Positions 35,930-46,863 of a DNA stretch of 64,000 nt are shown one piece after another. The notes under the pieces were generated by a model. The model saw only the letters and a program-made list of their open reading frames with translations, ran no database searches and was not told the origin of the DNA. Positions within the stretch are counted from its first letter, which is position 1, and every line of letters starts with the position of its first letter. The stretch is from Bufo bufo (taxonomy: Eukaryota; Chordata; Amphibia; Anura; Bufonidae), in assembly GCF_905171765.1 (NCBI RefSeq), contig NC_053393.1, positions 185,003,921 through 185,067,920 of the forward strand, given 5' to 3'. The translations under genes and the position numbers were made by a program.

Positions 35930-36665
35930 ACTAATTTGTCTATTACATTTTCACCAATTTTTGGCTGTGATATACCACTGCTCTATCTAGTAGACTGGTA
36001 TACAAATTTCACAAATTTTTCTGTTACATAGTTGGGTGAAATTCACCAATTTTTTGGGCTGTGATATCCCCCTGCTCTACCTAGTAGGTTGATAAAGTTC
36101 ACAAATTTTTCTGTTACATAGTTGGGTGACATTCACCAATTTTTGGCTGTGATATACCCCTGCTCTATCTTATAGACAGGTTTATAAATTTCAATAATTT
36201 TTCTGTTACATTGTCGGGTGACATTCACAAATTTTTGGCTGTGATATACCCCTGCTCTTCCTAGTTGACAGGTTAATAAATTTCACAAATTTTTCTGTTA
36301 CATTGTCGGGTGACATTCACCAAATTTTGGCTGTTATATACCCCTGCTCTACCTAGTTGACAGGTTAATAAATGTTACAAATTTTTCTGTTACATAGTTG
36401 GGTGACATTCACCAATTTTTGGCTGTGATATACCCCTGCTCTACCTAGTAGACAGGTTAATAAATTTCATAAATTTTTCTGTTACATTCTTGGGTGACAT
36501 TTTAACTTGTTTGCCGTGAATAAACCTCTGCTCTGCATAGGTGACAGGGACCGAAATTTTTAAAAATCATCTGTTCCATTGGTGGGTGACATTAACCCAT
36601 TTCTGGCGATGAAAAACCTCTGCTCTGCATAGGTGACAGGGATTTAAATTTCAAAAATTTATCTT
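35930..36665. repeat. 3' tandem array of type-1 hAT copy B
   Basis: About seven units of roughly 90-95 bp with gggtgacattcaccaatttt, tggctgtgatatacccctgc and ctacctagtagacaggtt. The 3' array of copy C (56220-57360) has related words, so the array predates the split of the copies. Confidence 0.85.
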
Positions 36666-36879
36666 TAATTGGCCCTTTCATTTGATCCTTCTGGTTTAAT
36701 AACGTGTCCTACATTTACGCTCGATCACATTGCAGCATTTGACCTCGCTTGGATGTGGTCTCCCATTCTCAAGCTCCCTCTCTGGCGTGAAACCCTGATT
36801 CGCCGCTAACCGTGATCACATGGTAGGCGCAGAAAAGAAAAGCGAAAGTTGATATAGCAGATATCCAATTGGATCGTGG

Positions 36880-37125
36880 ACATCACGGGGACGTGCGACA
36901 AGGTGGAGCAGTATTTGTGCACACACCTACACATACTGACTGATGTGTCTGCCCCCTTCAACTTCTGGGTCTCCAAATTGGGCATATTGCCTGAGCTTGC
37001 CCTTTACGCCTTGGAGGTGCTGGCCTGCCCTGCAGCCAGTGTATTGTCTGAACGTGTGTTTAGCACGGCTGGAGGGGGTTATAACAAGTTATATTTCCCA
37101 ATGTTTTGGGGTGTACCCTAATTTA
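36880..37125 (+). pseudogene. Second, truncated copy of the hAT C-terminal domain
   Basis: The frame repeats FNFWVSKLGILPELALYALE and then CPAASVLSERVFSTAGGG, which is the dimerisation domain found at 35353-35600. After STAGG it jumps straight to the 3' sequence ttatatttcccaatgttttg and the following ttggggtgtaccctaattt, skipping the residues between. The same duplicated fragment, more decayed, lies at 57620-57845 in copy C, so the duplication is ancestral to both copies. Confidence 0.8.
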
Positions 37126-37509
37126 AACAAAAAATAAATAGATAAAGCGAAAAAGCAGTGTAGGCTACACCACCACATCCACCCCCTCCTAAACCCCCTA
37201 CTCCATATGGATCTCGTCGTCCAAGATCAAGATTATAATTTATTATTTTTACGTATTTTATGTTATTTTAAGTCATTTCCCTATCCACATTTGTTTGCAG
37301 AGCACTTGCCATGCTCTTAACCACATTTTGCTGCCATTTGCAGCCCTCTAGCCCTTTCCATAACTTTTTTACAGCCATTTTAGTGCTCAAAAGTTCGGGT
37401 CCCCATTGACTTCAATGGGTTTGGGTTCCGGGTCAAGTTTGTGTCCCGAACTCAAACTTTTTTGTGAAGTTCAGCTGAACTCGAACATCCAGGTGTCCGC
37501 TCAACTCTA

Positions 37510-38204
37510 ATAATGTTCTATATTTTTTTGCAGTGTTGAGGCATGGGGAGAAACCCCACAGAAACACTCCATAGTAAATCTTTGGGGTTCCATGCCTCTG
37601 TTTCGCACCGCTTCTTCCGAATTGCAGATTGCGAAAGGGTCCACATCTGTGATAGGGCGTGCACACGGCTGGGGCCCGTATATTGCGCACCTGCTGTTTG
37701 GGGACTGCAATACGGGCACGGCCATGTGTATGAGCCTTAAGACATATAGGAATACTGCAGTGGCCGAGTTTGTGGTGGCCCAATGCTATGCTGAGTCCTC
37801 CTTGACACCGTCCAGGTGTCACCATGTGTTGCTGCTCTTTGGAAGGGATGGTATAGTGTGGTGCACCCCAATGAAAAATAAGTCCAGAGAGTCAGGATCT
37901 GCAGTTAACCAGTTTGCTTCTTCACTGGAGGAATTCAGGTTCAAAACAATACAGACGAGGCATAGGGCTGGCTTCTCCCATCTCCTCCCTGTCAGAAGAA
38001 GGATTTGATGCTGAGGACAGGCCTAAGCTAGTTGTCTCTCTCTTAAAAGGCTGGTACCCTGGTCAAGGGCCCACGTTCTATAGCTCAATAGTCCGGGTGG
38101 CTTATTGGTCAAAGGGCTGTGGCTCAGTGTCCTCATCTTAGCGTCTTCTCATGGTCCCTCATGCAGGCTGGCATGAGTCTTCCCCTCCAAGCACTGGTCC
38201 CTAA
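37510..38204. other. MITE fragment, then unassigned DNA
   Basis: The part to about 37741 has a right-hand end cacggccatgtgtatgagcc next to ttaa and an interior with self-complementary words. It looks like one half of a foldback MITE resembling 13206-13532. From 37742 to 38204 I recognise nothing. Confidence 0.45.
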
Positions 38205-38472
38205 TAGTGTTGATCACGAATATTCGAATTGCAAATTTTAATTGCGAATATCAGCACTTCGAGAATTTGCGAATATTTAGAATATTGCAAAATATATTCG
38301 GAATCGCTAATATTAGTTTTTTTTTTAAATGCCAGTTCATGCAAATTTTCGCAATCAAGAAAATAATGCCTGGAGATCATGAATTTGCGAATTCTCGAAA
38401 ATATGGTGAATATTCGCCCAAATATTCACGAAATATCGCGAATTCGAATATTGCCCCTGCCGCTCATCACTA
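38205..38472. mobile_element. hAT MITE with exact 8-bp duplication (268 bp)
   Basis: The ends are tagtgttgatcacgaatatt and, inward from the right, tagtgatgagcggcaggg. The flanking octamer gtccctaa occurs at 38197-38204 and 38473-38480 without mismatch, the hallmark of hAT insertion and a sign of youth. The interior is AT-rich and full of gaatattcg-type words in both orientations. Confidence 0.9.
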
Positions 38473-38480
38473 GTCCCTAA

Positions 38481-38904
38481 CTGCAGAACACTAGGGGCTC
38501 TAACTGCTCTCATTATATAACATGTTTAGCTAGACAGGTACCTTAAGGTAAGAGGGGTAAAATGGAGAGGCTCAGCACAAAACTGATACATTGTAACACT
38601 TTCTGTCTCTCATAGATTTACATTAGAGCTTTAATGATACTCAATGGCAATGACAGCAGTTTTTTGCAGACAAAAATAAGTTTCACTTATCAGACACAAC
38701 AACATAGCTAAACTAGACACTGAAAAGATCAGTCCGTCTGGTTTTGGTAGTAAACAAGTCTGGATTTTTCCATCTAAAATAGGCTCTTCGTTAAACTCTA
38801 TGGCAGCTGTTGAAAATTACCAGCTTCTTATTCAAAGTCCCAAAATTCTCTCTGTATTCATTAACCCTTTCCACAGAGCCTTGCAAATACAGTGAAAATG
38901 AATA

Positions 38905-38905
<1 letters not shown>
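38481..38905. other. Unassigned DNA
   Basis: No gene or repeat end recognised. It leads into a (TA)n microsatellite from about 38907 to 38945. Confidence 0.35.
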
Positions 38906-38949
<44 letters not shown>

Positions 38950-38952
<3 letters not shown>

Positions 38953-40516
38953 TGCTCAAAAAAATAAAGGGAACACTTAAACAACACAATGTAACTCCAA
39001 GTCAATCACACTTCTGTGAAATCAAACTGTCCACTTAGGAAGCAACACTGAGTGACAATCAATTTCACATGCTGTTGTGCAAATGGGATAGACAACAGGT
39101 GGAAATTATAGGCAATTAGCAAGACACCCCCAATAAAGGAGTGGTTCTGCAGGTGGTAACCACAGACCACTTCTCAGTTCCTATGCCTCCTGGCTGATGT
39201 TTTGGTCACTTTTGAATGCTGGCGGTGATTTCACTCTAGTGGTAGCATGAGACGGAGTCTACAACCCACACAAGTGGCTCAGGTAGTACAGCTTATCCAG
39301 GATGGCACATCAATGCGAGCTGTGGCAAGAAGATTTGCTGTGTGTGTCAGCGTAGTGTCTAGAGCATGGAGGCGCTAGCAGGAGACAGGCCAGAACATCA
39401 GGAGACGTGGAGGATGCCGTAGGAGGGCAACAACCCAGCAGCAGGATCGCTACCTTTGTGCAAGGAGGAACAGGAGGAGCACTGCCAGAGCCCTGCAAAA
39501 TGACCTCCAGCAGGCCACAAATGTGCATGTGTCTGCTCAAACGGTCAGAAACAGACTCCATGAGGGTGATATGAGGGCCCGACGTCCACAGGTGTGGGTT
39601 GTGCTTACAGCCCAACACCGTGCAGGACGTTTGGCATTTGCCAGAGAACACCAAGATTGGCAAATTCGCCACTGGCGCCCTGTGCTCTTCACAGATGAAA
39701 GCAGGTTCACACTGAGCACATGTGACAGACGTGACAGAGTCTGGAGACGCCGTGGAGAACGTTCTGCTGCCTGCAACATCCTCCAGCATGACCGGTTTGG
39801 GATTGGGTCAGTAATGGTGTGGGGTGGCATTTCTTTGGAGGGCCGCACAGCCCTCCATGTGCTCGCCAGAGGTAGCCTGACTGCCATTAGGTACCGAGAT
39901 GAGATCCTCAGACCCCTTGTGAGATCATATGCTGGTGCGGTTGGCCCTGGGTTCCTCCTAATGCAAGACAATGCTAGACCTCATGTGGCTGGAGTGTGTC
40001 AGCAGTTCCTGCAAGACGAAGGCATTGATGCTATGGACTGGCCCGCCCGTTCCCCAGACCTGAATCCAATTGAGCACATCTGGGACATCATGTCTATCCA
40101 CCAACGTCACGTTGCACCACAGACTGTCCAGGAGTTGGCAGATGCTTTAGTCCAGGTCTGGGAGAAGATCCCTCAGGAGACCGTCCGCCACCTCATCAGG
40201 AGCATGCACAGGCATTGTAGGGAGGTCATACAGGCACGTGGAGGCCACACACACTACTGAGCCTCATTTTGACTTGTTTTAAGGACATTACATCAAAGTT
40301 GGATCAGCCTGTAGTGTGTTTTTCCACTTTAATTTTGAGTGTGACTCCAAATCCAGACCTCCATGGGTTGAAAAATTTGATTTCCATTTTTTTTATTTTG
40401 TATGATTTTGTTGTCAGCACATTCAACTATGTAAACAACAAAGTATTTTAGAAGAATATTTAATTAACTCAGATCTAGGATGTGTTATTTTTGTGTTCCC
40501 TTTATTTTTTTGAGCA

Positions 40517-40519
<3 letters not shown>
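38950..40519 (+). mobile_element. Tc1 element, DD34E
   Basis: Inverted ends: cactgctcaaaaaaataaag at the left and the reverse complement of cactgctcaaaaaaat at the right (to 40519). It is inserted in a TA microsatellite that continues on both sides (38907-38945 and 40520-40560), so a TA duplication cannot be separated from the host repeat. It carries an almost open transposase. From memory, near-identical Tc1 copies are known from fishes and lampreys and have been discussed as horizontally transferred. Confidence 0.92.
39247..40260 (+). pseudogene. Tc1 transposase (DD34E), one in-frame stop
   Basis: The start at 39247 gives [20 protein letters not shown], followed by a paired-type helix-turn-helix region. 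A TAG at 39376-39378 (codon 44) replaces a sense codon; the rest of the 338-codon frame stays open to 40260. Catalytic residues are visible: Asp in LFTDESRF, Asp in LMQDNARPH and Glu in [11 protein letters not shown], with 34 residues between the last two. By comparison with my memory of the family, two short in-frame deletions seem present, near 39454 and at 40095. The enzyme acts at TA sites. The stop means this copy is inactive unless read through. Confidence 0.88.

Positions 40520-40567
<48 letters not shown>
40520..40567. repeat. (TA)n microsatellite with CA tail
   Basis: An uninterrupted TA run followed by acacacac. It continues the microsatellite seen at 38907-38945 on the far side of the Tc1 element and lies directly against the next element. 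Confidence 0.85.
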
Positions 40568-40569
<2 letters not shown>

Positions 40570-42213
40570 TGGTGGGCCATTTATATGGATACACCTTAAT
40601 AAAATGGGAATGGTTGGTGATATTAACTTCCTGTTTGTGGCACATTAGTATATGTGAGGGGGGAAACTTTTCAAGATGGGTGGTGACCATGGCGGCCATT
40701 TTGAAGTCAGCCATTTTGAATCCAACTTTTGTTTTTTCAATAGGAAGAGGGTCATGTGACACATCAAACTTATTGGGAATTTCACAAGAAAAACAATGGT
40801 GTGCTTGGTTTTAACATAACTTTATTCTTTCATGAGTTATTTACAAGTTTCTGACCACTTATAAAATGTGTTCAATGTGCAGCCCAGTGTGTTGGATTGT
40901 CAATGCAACCCTCTTCTCCCACTCTTCACACACTGATAGCAACACTGCTGGAGAAATGCTAGCACAGGCTTCCAGTATCCATAGTTTCAGGTGCTGCACA
41001 TCTCGTATCTTCACAGCATAGACAATTGCCTTCAGATGACCCCAAAGATAAAAGTCTAAGGGGGTCAGATCGGGAGACCTTAGGGGCCATTCAAATGGCC
41101 CACGACGACCAATCCACTTTCCAGGAAACTGTTCATCTAGGAATGCTCGGACCTGACACCCATAATGTGGTGGTGCACCATCTTGCTGGAAAAACTCAGG
41201 GAACGTGCCAGCTTCAGTGCATAAAGAGGGAAACACATCATCATGTAGCAATTTTGCATATCCAGTGGCCTTGAGGTTTCCATTGATGAAGAATGGCCCC
41301 ACTATCTTTGTACCCCATATACCACACCATACCATCAATTTTTTTGTTCCAACAGTCTTGGAGGGATCTATCCAATGTGGGTTAGTGTCAGACCAATAGC
41401 GGTGGTTTTGTTTGTTAACTTCACCATTCACATAAAAGTTTGCCTCATCACTGAAAAAAATCTTCTGCGTAAACTGATGGTCCTGTTCCAATTTTTGTTT
41501 TGCCCATTCTGCAAATTCAGTGCGCCGATCTGGGTCATCCTCGTTGAGATGCTGCAGCAGCTGGAGTTTGTAAGGGTGCCATTTGTGAGTAGCGAATATC
41601 CGCCGAAGGGATGTTCGACTAATGCCACTCTCCAGTGACATGCGGCGAGTGCTACGCTGTGGGCTCTTGCTGAATGAAGCTAGGACAGCCACTGATGTTT
41701 CTTCATTAGAGACAGATTTCATGCGTCCACATTTCGGCAAATCCAACACTGAACCAGTTTCACGAAACTTAGCAAGCAGTTTGCTAACTGTAGCATGGGA
41801 GATGGGTGGTCTCGTAGGGTGTCTTGCATTGAAATCTGCTGCAATGACCCAGTTACTGCGTTCACTAGACATCAACACAATTTCTATCCGCTCCTCACGT
41901 GTTAACCTCGGCGACATGTCAATGACTGTAAACAAAGAGAAACTTGTAAATAACTCATGAAAAAATAAAGTTACGTTAAAACCAAGCACACCATTGTTTT
42001 TCGTGTGAAATTCCCAATAAGTTTGATGTGTCACATGACCCTCTTCCTATTGAAAAAACAAAAGTTTGATTCAAAATGGCCGACTTCAAAATGGCCGCCA
42101 TGGTCCATGGCCGCCATGGCCCCTCACATATACTAATGTGCCACAAACAGGAAGTTAATATCACCAACCATTCCAATTTTATTAAGGTGTATCCATATAA
42201 ATGGACCACCCTG
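40568..42213 (-). mobile_element. DD41D mariner-like element (VISITOR-like) with 280-bp inverted ends
   Basis: The right end inward is cagggtggtccatttatatg with TA outside (42214-42215). The left end starts catggtgggccatttatatg. Inverted arms run 40568-40851 and 41939-42213, about 280 bp each with high identity apart from an indel near 40660. The transposase frame fills the gap almost exactly, starting 22 bp from one arm and ending 8 bp from the other. The long arms hold a polyadenylation signal (AATAAA on minus, 40821-40826). Confidence 0.9.
40859..41917 (-). CDS. DD41D mariner-like transposase, apparently intact
   Basis: A 352-residue protein starting MSPRLTREERIEIVLMSSE. I chose this Met because the upstream 39 codons of the open frame lie in the terminal inverted repeat and read unlike a transposase. 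Residues 1-110 form the helix-turn-helix DNA-binding part, with RRMSLESGISRTSLRRI as one candidate helix pair. The DDD core has Asp in IFFSDEANFYVN, Asp in FFQQDGAPPH and Asp in SPDLTPLDFYLWG; I count 41 residues between the last two, the DD41D spacing of the VISITOR group. There is no stop or frameshift. AATAAA lies 33 bp downstream. The expected role is cut-and-paste transposition at TA. It is the only full-length-looking open gene in the window; activity is inference. Confidence 0.88.
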   Translation of the reverse strand: MSPRLTREERIEIVLMSSERSNWVIAADFNARHPTRPPISHATVSKLLAKFRETGSVLDLPKCGRMKSVSNEETSVAVLASFSKSPQRSTRRMSLESGISRTSLRRIFATHKWHPYKLQLLQHLNEDDPDRRTEFAEWAKQKLEQDHQFTQKIFFSDEANFYVNGEVNKQNHRYWSDTNPHWIDPSKTVGTKKLMVWCGIWGTKIVGPFFINGNLKATGYAKLLHDDVFPSLCTEAGTFPEFFQQDGAPPHYGCQVRAFLDEQFPGKWIGRRGPFEWPLRSPDLTPLDFYLWGHLKAIVYAVKIRDVQHLKLWILEACASISPAVLLSVCEEWEKRVALTIQHTGLHIEHIL

Positions 42214-42215
42214 TA

Positions 42216-45120
42216 CAATAGTCACAATGTATATAACTGGACTGATAATAGAGCTGCCACCCCACGTTCTATAATTAAGAAAATGAATCGATCTAAGAGA
42301 TACAAAAGGTGGAAAGTAGTGTTCAGCTCTGCGGAACCCGACTCTTCTGACTCAGCACCTGAGTCATCACTCACCCTGTGAACTGAAGGAAATGTTCACA
42401 CCGCTAGCGGTACCTCAGGAGAAAAAGCTGCAACATCCAAGCCTTCAAAAAACAATGTGCCGGGCGCAAACACTCCAAAAGGGGGCCGCTACCCCTCCCG
42501 CTACAGGAAAATGTGAATGACATTCAGGTGGGGAATTTATCAGCAAAGATTCTTTCACAATCATAGCTTGATGTTCTGACCAGAGGACTTACCTTTTCTC
42601 CTACTTGCCACTTCAATGTTTATCAAACAATGGATGTTAACAAATTTGCACGTAACCTCACCATTAAAAAGCACTTTGCAGACTCTAATTCAGTTGAGGA
42701 CATTACGGCATCCAGCTCTGCATCTTTTGTACCAAGTGTGTCTTCACCTTCTAAACTCCCCTAACTCATTTTTCCTTTTGGGAACTTACTAATATTTATT
42801 TTATGCAGCAATCTCGACCCCATCCCGAATGTGTTTCTTCTTATGATTTTGCACATAATTTTGTTACACATAACTATAACTTCTATTCCGTTCAATCGCG
42901 TACTCCCGCATTGGACAGGTTTCAGGAATTGGTGGAGCGAGATTTTTTTTGCTTTGGAAGCCTCTGTTCAGTCTTCGGGTGTGAACAGGTCCCCCAAGAG
43001 TTTAACCTATCATCAGCGCCTAGCACTCCAAGAATTAGAGCGTTTGCCTGACATCACTATTAAGCGGGCTGACAAGGGGGGCGCTGTAGTGATCCTGGAC
43101 AAGCCTATTTACAAAATCGCTAAATCTGGCAATGCTGGAAGATGCTAACACATATAGGGAGCTTGCCCATGATCCCACACCCCTCTATCAGCAGGAACCC
43201 TCATCCATTTTATTTGTGGGTTTTCAACAGGGTTTTATGGATCAGAGGCAGTTTGACTTTATTTTTGTTCCTCATCCTGTAATCCCTATATTTCACTCTC
43301 TCTCAAAAATTCACAAAAGAGGTTTTCCTCCACCCATGCGTCTGATAGTGTTGGGCATCAGCTCATTTTCAGAAAGACGGTCAGCTTGGGTGGACAGCAT
43401 TTTACAGCCGTTGGTCCAGTGTATTCCAGGTTTCCTACAGGATACGAGGGCAGTTCTTCAATCCTTCTATGATTTCACTTGGAAACTGAATTATACCTGG
43501 ATCACGGCTGATGTCACTTCGCTGTACACTGTAATTCCTCATGAGTTAGACCATTGTCTCATTGCAATGGTTTCTTAACACTTCTGCTGACTTTTCTCCT
43601 GCCTTCCAGGACTTCATTTGTCAAGTGGTTTTGTTTTTGCTACAACATAATTTTTTCATGTTTGATCATCATTTATTTATGCAGCTCACAGGAGTTCTAT
43701 GGGAGCGAAGTTCTCCCCTTCTTTGGCCAATATATACATGGCATGGTAGGAGCATTGCAATCTTTTTGCACAACATAATCCATGGGGGACCTCCCTGGAG
43801 TGGTACGGTTGCTACATCGATGACCTACTCTTTATCTGGCCAGGTGATGTGGCGGCCGTGACTATCCTTGGAGATTTCCTCAACAATAATACTTGTGGTC
43901 TGAAATTCACTCTCCATCATGATGCTTCCACCATCCCATTTCTAGATCTTCTCTTGGCGATACAGAGAATAACACTGTGATCTCTCACACTCACCGTAAG
44001 GAGACAGCGGGGAACACCATCCTCCATGAAACGTCCTGTCATCCGCCACACGTTGTTAATAATATCCCCAAGGGGGAATTCATTCATACTATACGAAATT
44101 GTTCTGCGGACCAGGCACGTCGTTTGGAATTGGATGCTGTTGCCAACCGCCTCTCGGGAAGGAAATATTCTAGCAATTCATTACAGTTGGCAAGAAAAAA
44201 CACTGTTGACATCCCCCGAGCTGATTTAATTTTTCCCCGGGCCGTCTGTGCTTACTCTAAAAAAACTTAGGCTGCAAGACTGTACAAATCAACTCCAGTT
44301 TTTGTCACCAGTTATAGTCTTGAATATTCTCGCAGATAGTGACAAAACATATGTCAGTCTTGCACTCTGAAAATCAATGGTCAAAGATTGTTAGCGGCGG
44401 TACTAGAGGGCAACCACATTGGGAAATAGAATAAGCCCCTATATGTTCACAGAAGCACGCGTAACACAATCTACTTGGCTCAGATACACAGGCAGTTTTA
44501 AATGTGGTCACAAAATATGTACGTGTTGTACTATTATGCAAATTGTGACCATATTTGTTCAACTACCAACTGTTTAAAAACTAAGATTTGCAGACACATT
44601 TCTGACATTCCATATGCTTTGACCAGAAATGTCTCTGCAGCTAAGTCACACTATGCAGCAGTCCATGGAGGCGACATTAAAGGTATGCAAGTTCAAGGTT
44701 TGGAAAGAGTTAAACCACCAGGGGAGGAGACTATAGGAAGAAACTCTTGAATAGGGAATCTTACTGGATTTTCCGAATGGGCTCCTGCATTCCTAATGGT
44801 TTAAATCGTAAACATGATTTAATATTGCACTATTGATCTTTTTCATTTTCTCTTGCATTTTATGGATATATGCTCTTTTATATAGCTGTTTTTATTTGTC
44901 TTTATGTATTCCAGTCAATCACTTTGTACGGAGGTGTGGCTATGACTAATTTTGGCCACCTGTCCTGTTCCCAGCTGGCCATTATTTAATCCTAGTTCAC
45001 ACGATCCTTCTTCTGTCATGATTAAGGATCAATATTACAGGATCCGAAATGCATAGACATGGATTGTCTTTGGTTTTTACTGCACTGAATTATTAAAGTT
45101 ACCACGCTATTTGGAAGCTG
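42216..45120 (+). mobile_element. Penelope-like element, nearly full length
   Basis: Coding remnants run from an N-terminal frame at 42284 to a GIY-YIG-like C-terminus near 44800. A 3' tail then includes ggatccgaaatgcatagaca and ttattaaagttacc, ending in a (CT)n tract at about 45123-45139. It abuts the DD41D element at 42213. The reverse transcriptase and the order RT then endonuclease fit Penelope-like elements of vertebrates. The 5' end is not defined. Confidence 0.78.
42284..44810 (+). pseudogene. Penelope-like reverse transcriptase with GIY-YIG-type endonuclease remnant
   Basis: The signature IKRADKGGAVVILDK is near 43065-43110. SLSKIHKRGFPPPMRLIV follows near 43300, then WITADVTSLYTVIPHE near 43500, which carries the first catalytic Asp. 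The YIDD catalytic box is intact at 43813-43824 but in another frame, followed by LLFIWPGD. HVVNNIPKGEFIHTIRNCSA and a frame to 44270 match the thumb region. After a gap, CRHISDIPYAL and HYAAVHGGDIKGMQVQGLE (44590-44700) and then RESYWIFRMGSCIPNGLN (44754-44807) match the C-terminal end of the endonuclease; the GIY-YIG motif itself I could not find. Four or more frame changes make it inactive. The enzyme would prime reverse transcription at nicked DNA. Confidence 0.78.
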
Positions 45121-45240
45121 GACTCTCTCTCTCTCTCTTTAATTTGAATACGTACCTTTACGCCCAGGTTCCCGGCATTGTCCATGCCTCCTTCTATTGG
45201 CTTCAGAAGGAGCACACCACCCTCGTTTTCTCTTCCACGC
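45121..45240. repeat. (CT)n tract and short flank
   Basis: A run of CT at about 45123-45139 after the Penelope-like tail, then about 100 bp of unassigned DNA up to the type-2 hAT. Confidence 0.5.
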
Positions 45241-45399
45241 TAGTGATGGACAAACATCGGCCGGGACGATTCGCAAATGCGTTCAAATGTTCGCGAACTA
45301 AAAGTTCGCGGCTGGCCCCATTCACTTTAATGGCAGGCGAACCTGAAAAACCTTCAGGTCATTATTGCAGCCACTAAATACTTACAAGAAGTGCACAAA

Positions 45400-46660
45400 T
45401 CGTCCTACAACATGGACAGTGACATACCAGAGGGGTATCAATGGCAAAAATTCCAACAAAAAATATGTATTTTAATCAGGGGCCATTTTTATGCATCTTA
45501 AAGGAAACTGTAAAAAATGTGGCCTGCTGGAGCCTAGAAAAATTTTATTTTAGGCCACGGGAGTACAGGCCCCAAAAATTAGGCATTCACCTGACAGAAA
45601 ACATCAAGTGATTGGCTGGAGGTATATTAGACGGTCATTGGATATCAATTTTACTGCAGGCCAGTACAAAGACATGTCAAATACATGTGTTTAAAAGAAC
45701 AAAAAATATAAAATTGGAGTAAAAACATGGCTAACGAAATCTCCCCTCTTGAAAAAAAAAATAATGATAATAGTTGAAATTCGTTAACACGTGGTCATAG
45801 TCAACAGTTGCTGAATTTCTCAGAGATACCAAACATTAGGTATTCACCGGAGAAAAAATCACAAGTAATTATGTTGCTGGTGGTATATTAGAAGTTCATT
45901 CAATATAAATTTTACTGCAGGCCAGTGTAGTACAGGCCCCAAACATTAGGCATTCACCGGACAAAAAAGAACAATTGATAATGTGGCTGGAGCTACATTA
46001 GTCTGTCACCGTATAACAATTTTACTGTTGGCCAGTTAGATTACAGGCCCCAAAAATTATGCATTCACCATACATAAACGATCAAGTGATTATGTGGCTG
46101 GAGGTATATTAGACGGTCAATGAATATCAATTTTACTGCAGGCCAGTGGACTATAGGCCTCAAAAATTATTAATTCACCGTGCTTAAAAGATCAATTGAT
46201 AATGTGGCTGGAGGTAAATTAGGCGGTCACCATATAACAATTTCACTGTTTGCCAGTTAGATTACAGGCCCCAAAAATTATGCATTCACCGTACATAAAT
46301 GATCAAGTGATTATGGGGCTGGAGGTATATTAGACGGCCATTCAATATTTATTTTACTGCAGGCCAGTGTAGTAGAGGCCCCAAACATTAGGCATTCACC
46401 GGACAGAAAAGAACAAGTAATTATGTGGCTGGAGGTACATTAGACGGTCATTAGATATACATTTTTCTACAGGCCAGTACAAATAGATGTCAAATACATA
46501 TGTTTATAAGATCAAAAAATATAAAATTGGATTAAAAATGAAATCCCCCCTCTTGAAAAAAACACAAATGATTATAGATAAAATTTGCTAACACGTGGTC
46601 GTCACGGGTGTTGAATTCCTCCGAGGTCCCAACATTAGGCATTCACCGGACAGAAAAGGC
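45400..46660. repeat. 3' tandem array of the type-2 hAT
   Basis: Roughly ten units of about 110 bp with aggccccaaaaattaggcat, attcaccggacagaaaa and ggctggaggtatattagacg. The unit sequence shares nothing obvious with the 5' array of the same element. Confidence 0.85.
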
Positions 46661-46863
46661 CTTTTATGCGGCTGTATTTACCTAAGACAGGGACCATTAT
46701 TTATTCTGGGTGGTGGCGGATATTTGTGGGCTGTCATGAGTAAATTCAATTAAACGTGGTCGTGACAGGTGTTGAATTCCTCCGAGATCCATGCCATATT
46801 TAGAAATGTGAGGTAGTCCACACTGTCGTGAGCTAGGCGAGTGCGCTCATCGGTTATGATCCC

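Larger units (their letters stand above)
31197..37509 (+). mobile_element. Type-1 hAT element, copy B (6.3 kb)
   Basis: The left end is tagagttgagcaaggcc, followed by paired gttcgggttcg and cgaac words; the right end reads gtgtccgctcaactcta. The order is TIR, GC-rich leader with TATA box, tandem array, broken transposase (32846-35736), 3' tandem array, a second C-terminal fragment and TIR. Copy C at 52010-58274 has the same order. The flanking octamers (gtcacaaa and ataatgtt) do not match, so the duplication has decayed or the ends recombined. Confidence 0.85.

Noticed and set aside
37433..38008. Frames of 130-138 codons around 37433-38008
   Set aside because: They span a hAT tip, a MITE half and unassigned DNA; no continuity of protein features.
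41918..42034. N-terminal 39-codon extension of the DD41D transposase
   Set aside because: It lies within the terminal inverted repeat; the Met at 41917 gives the usual length and start for this kind of enzyme.
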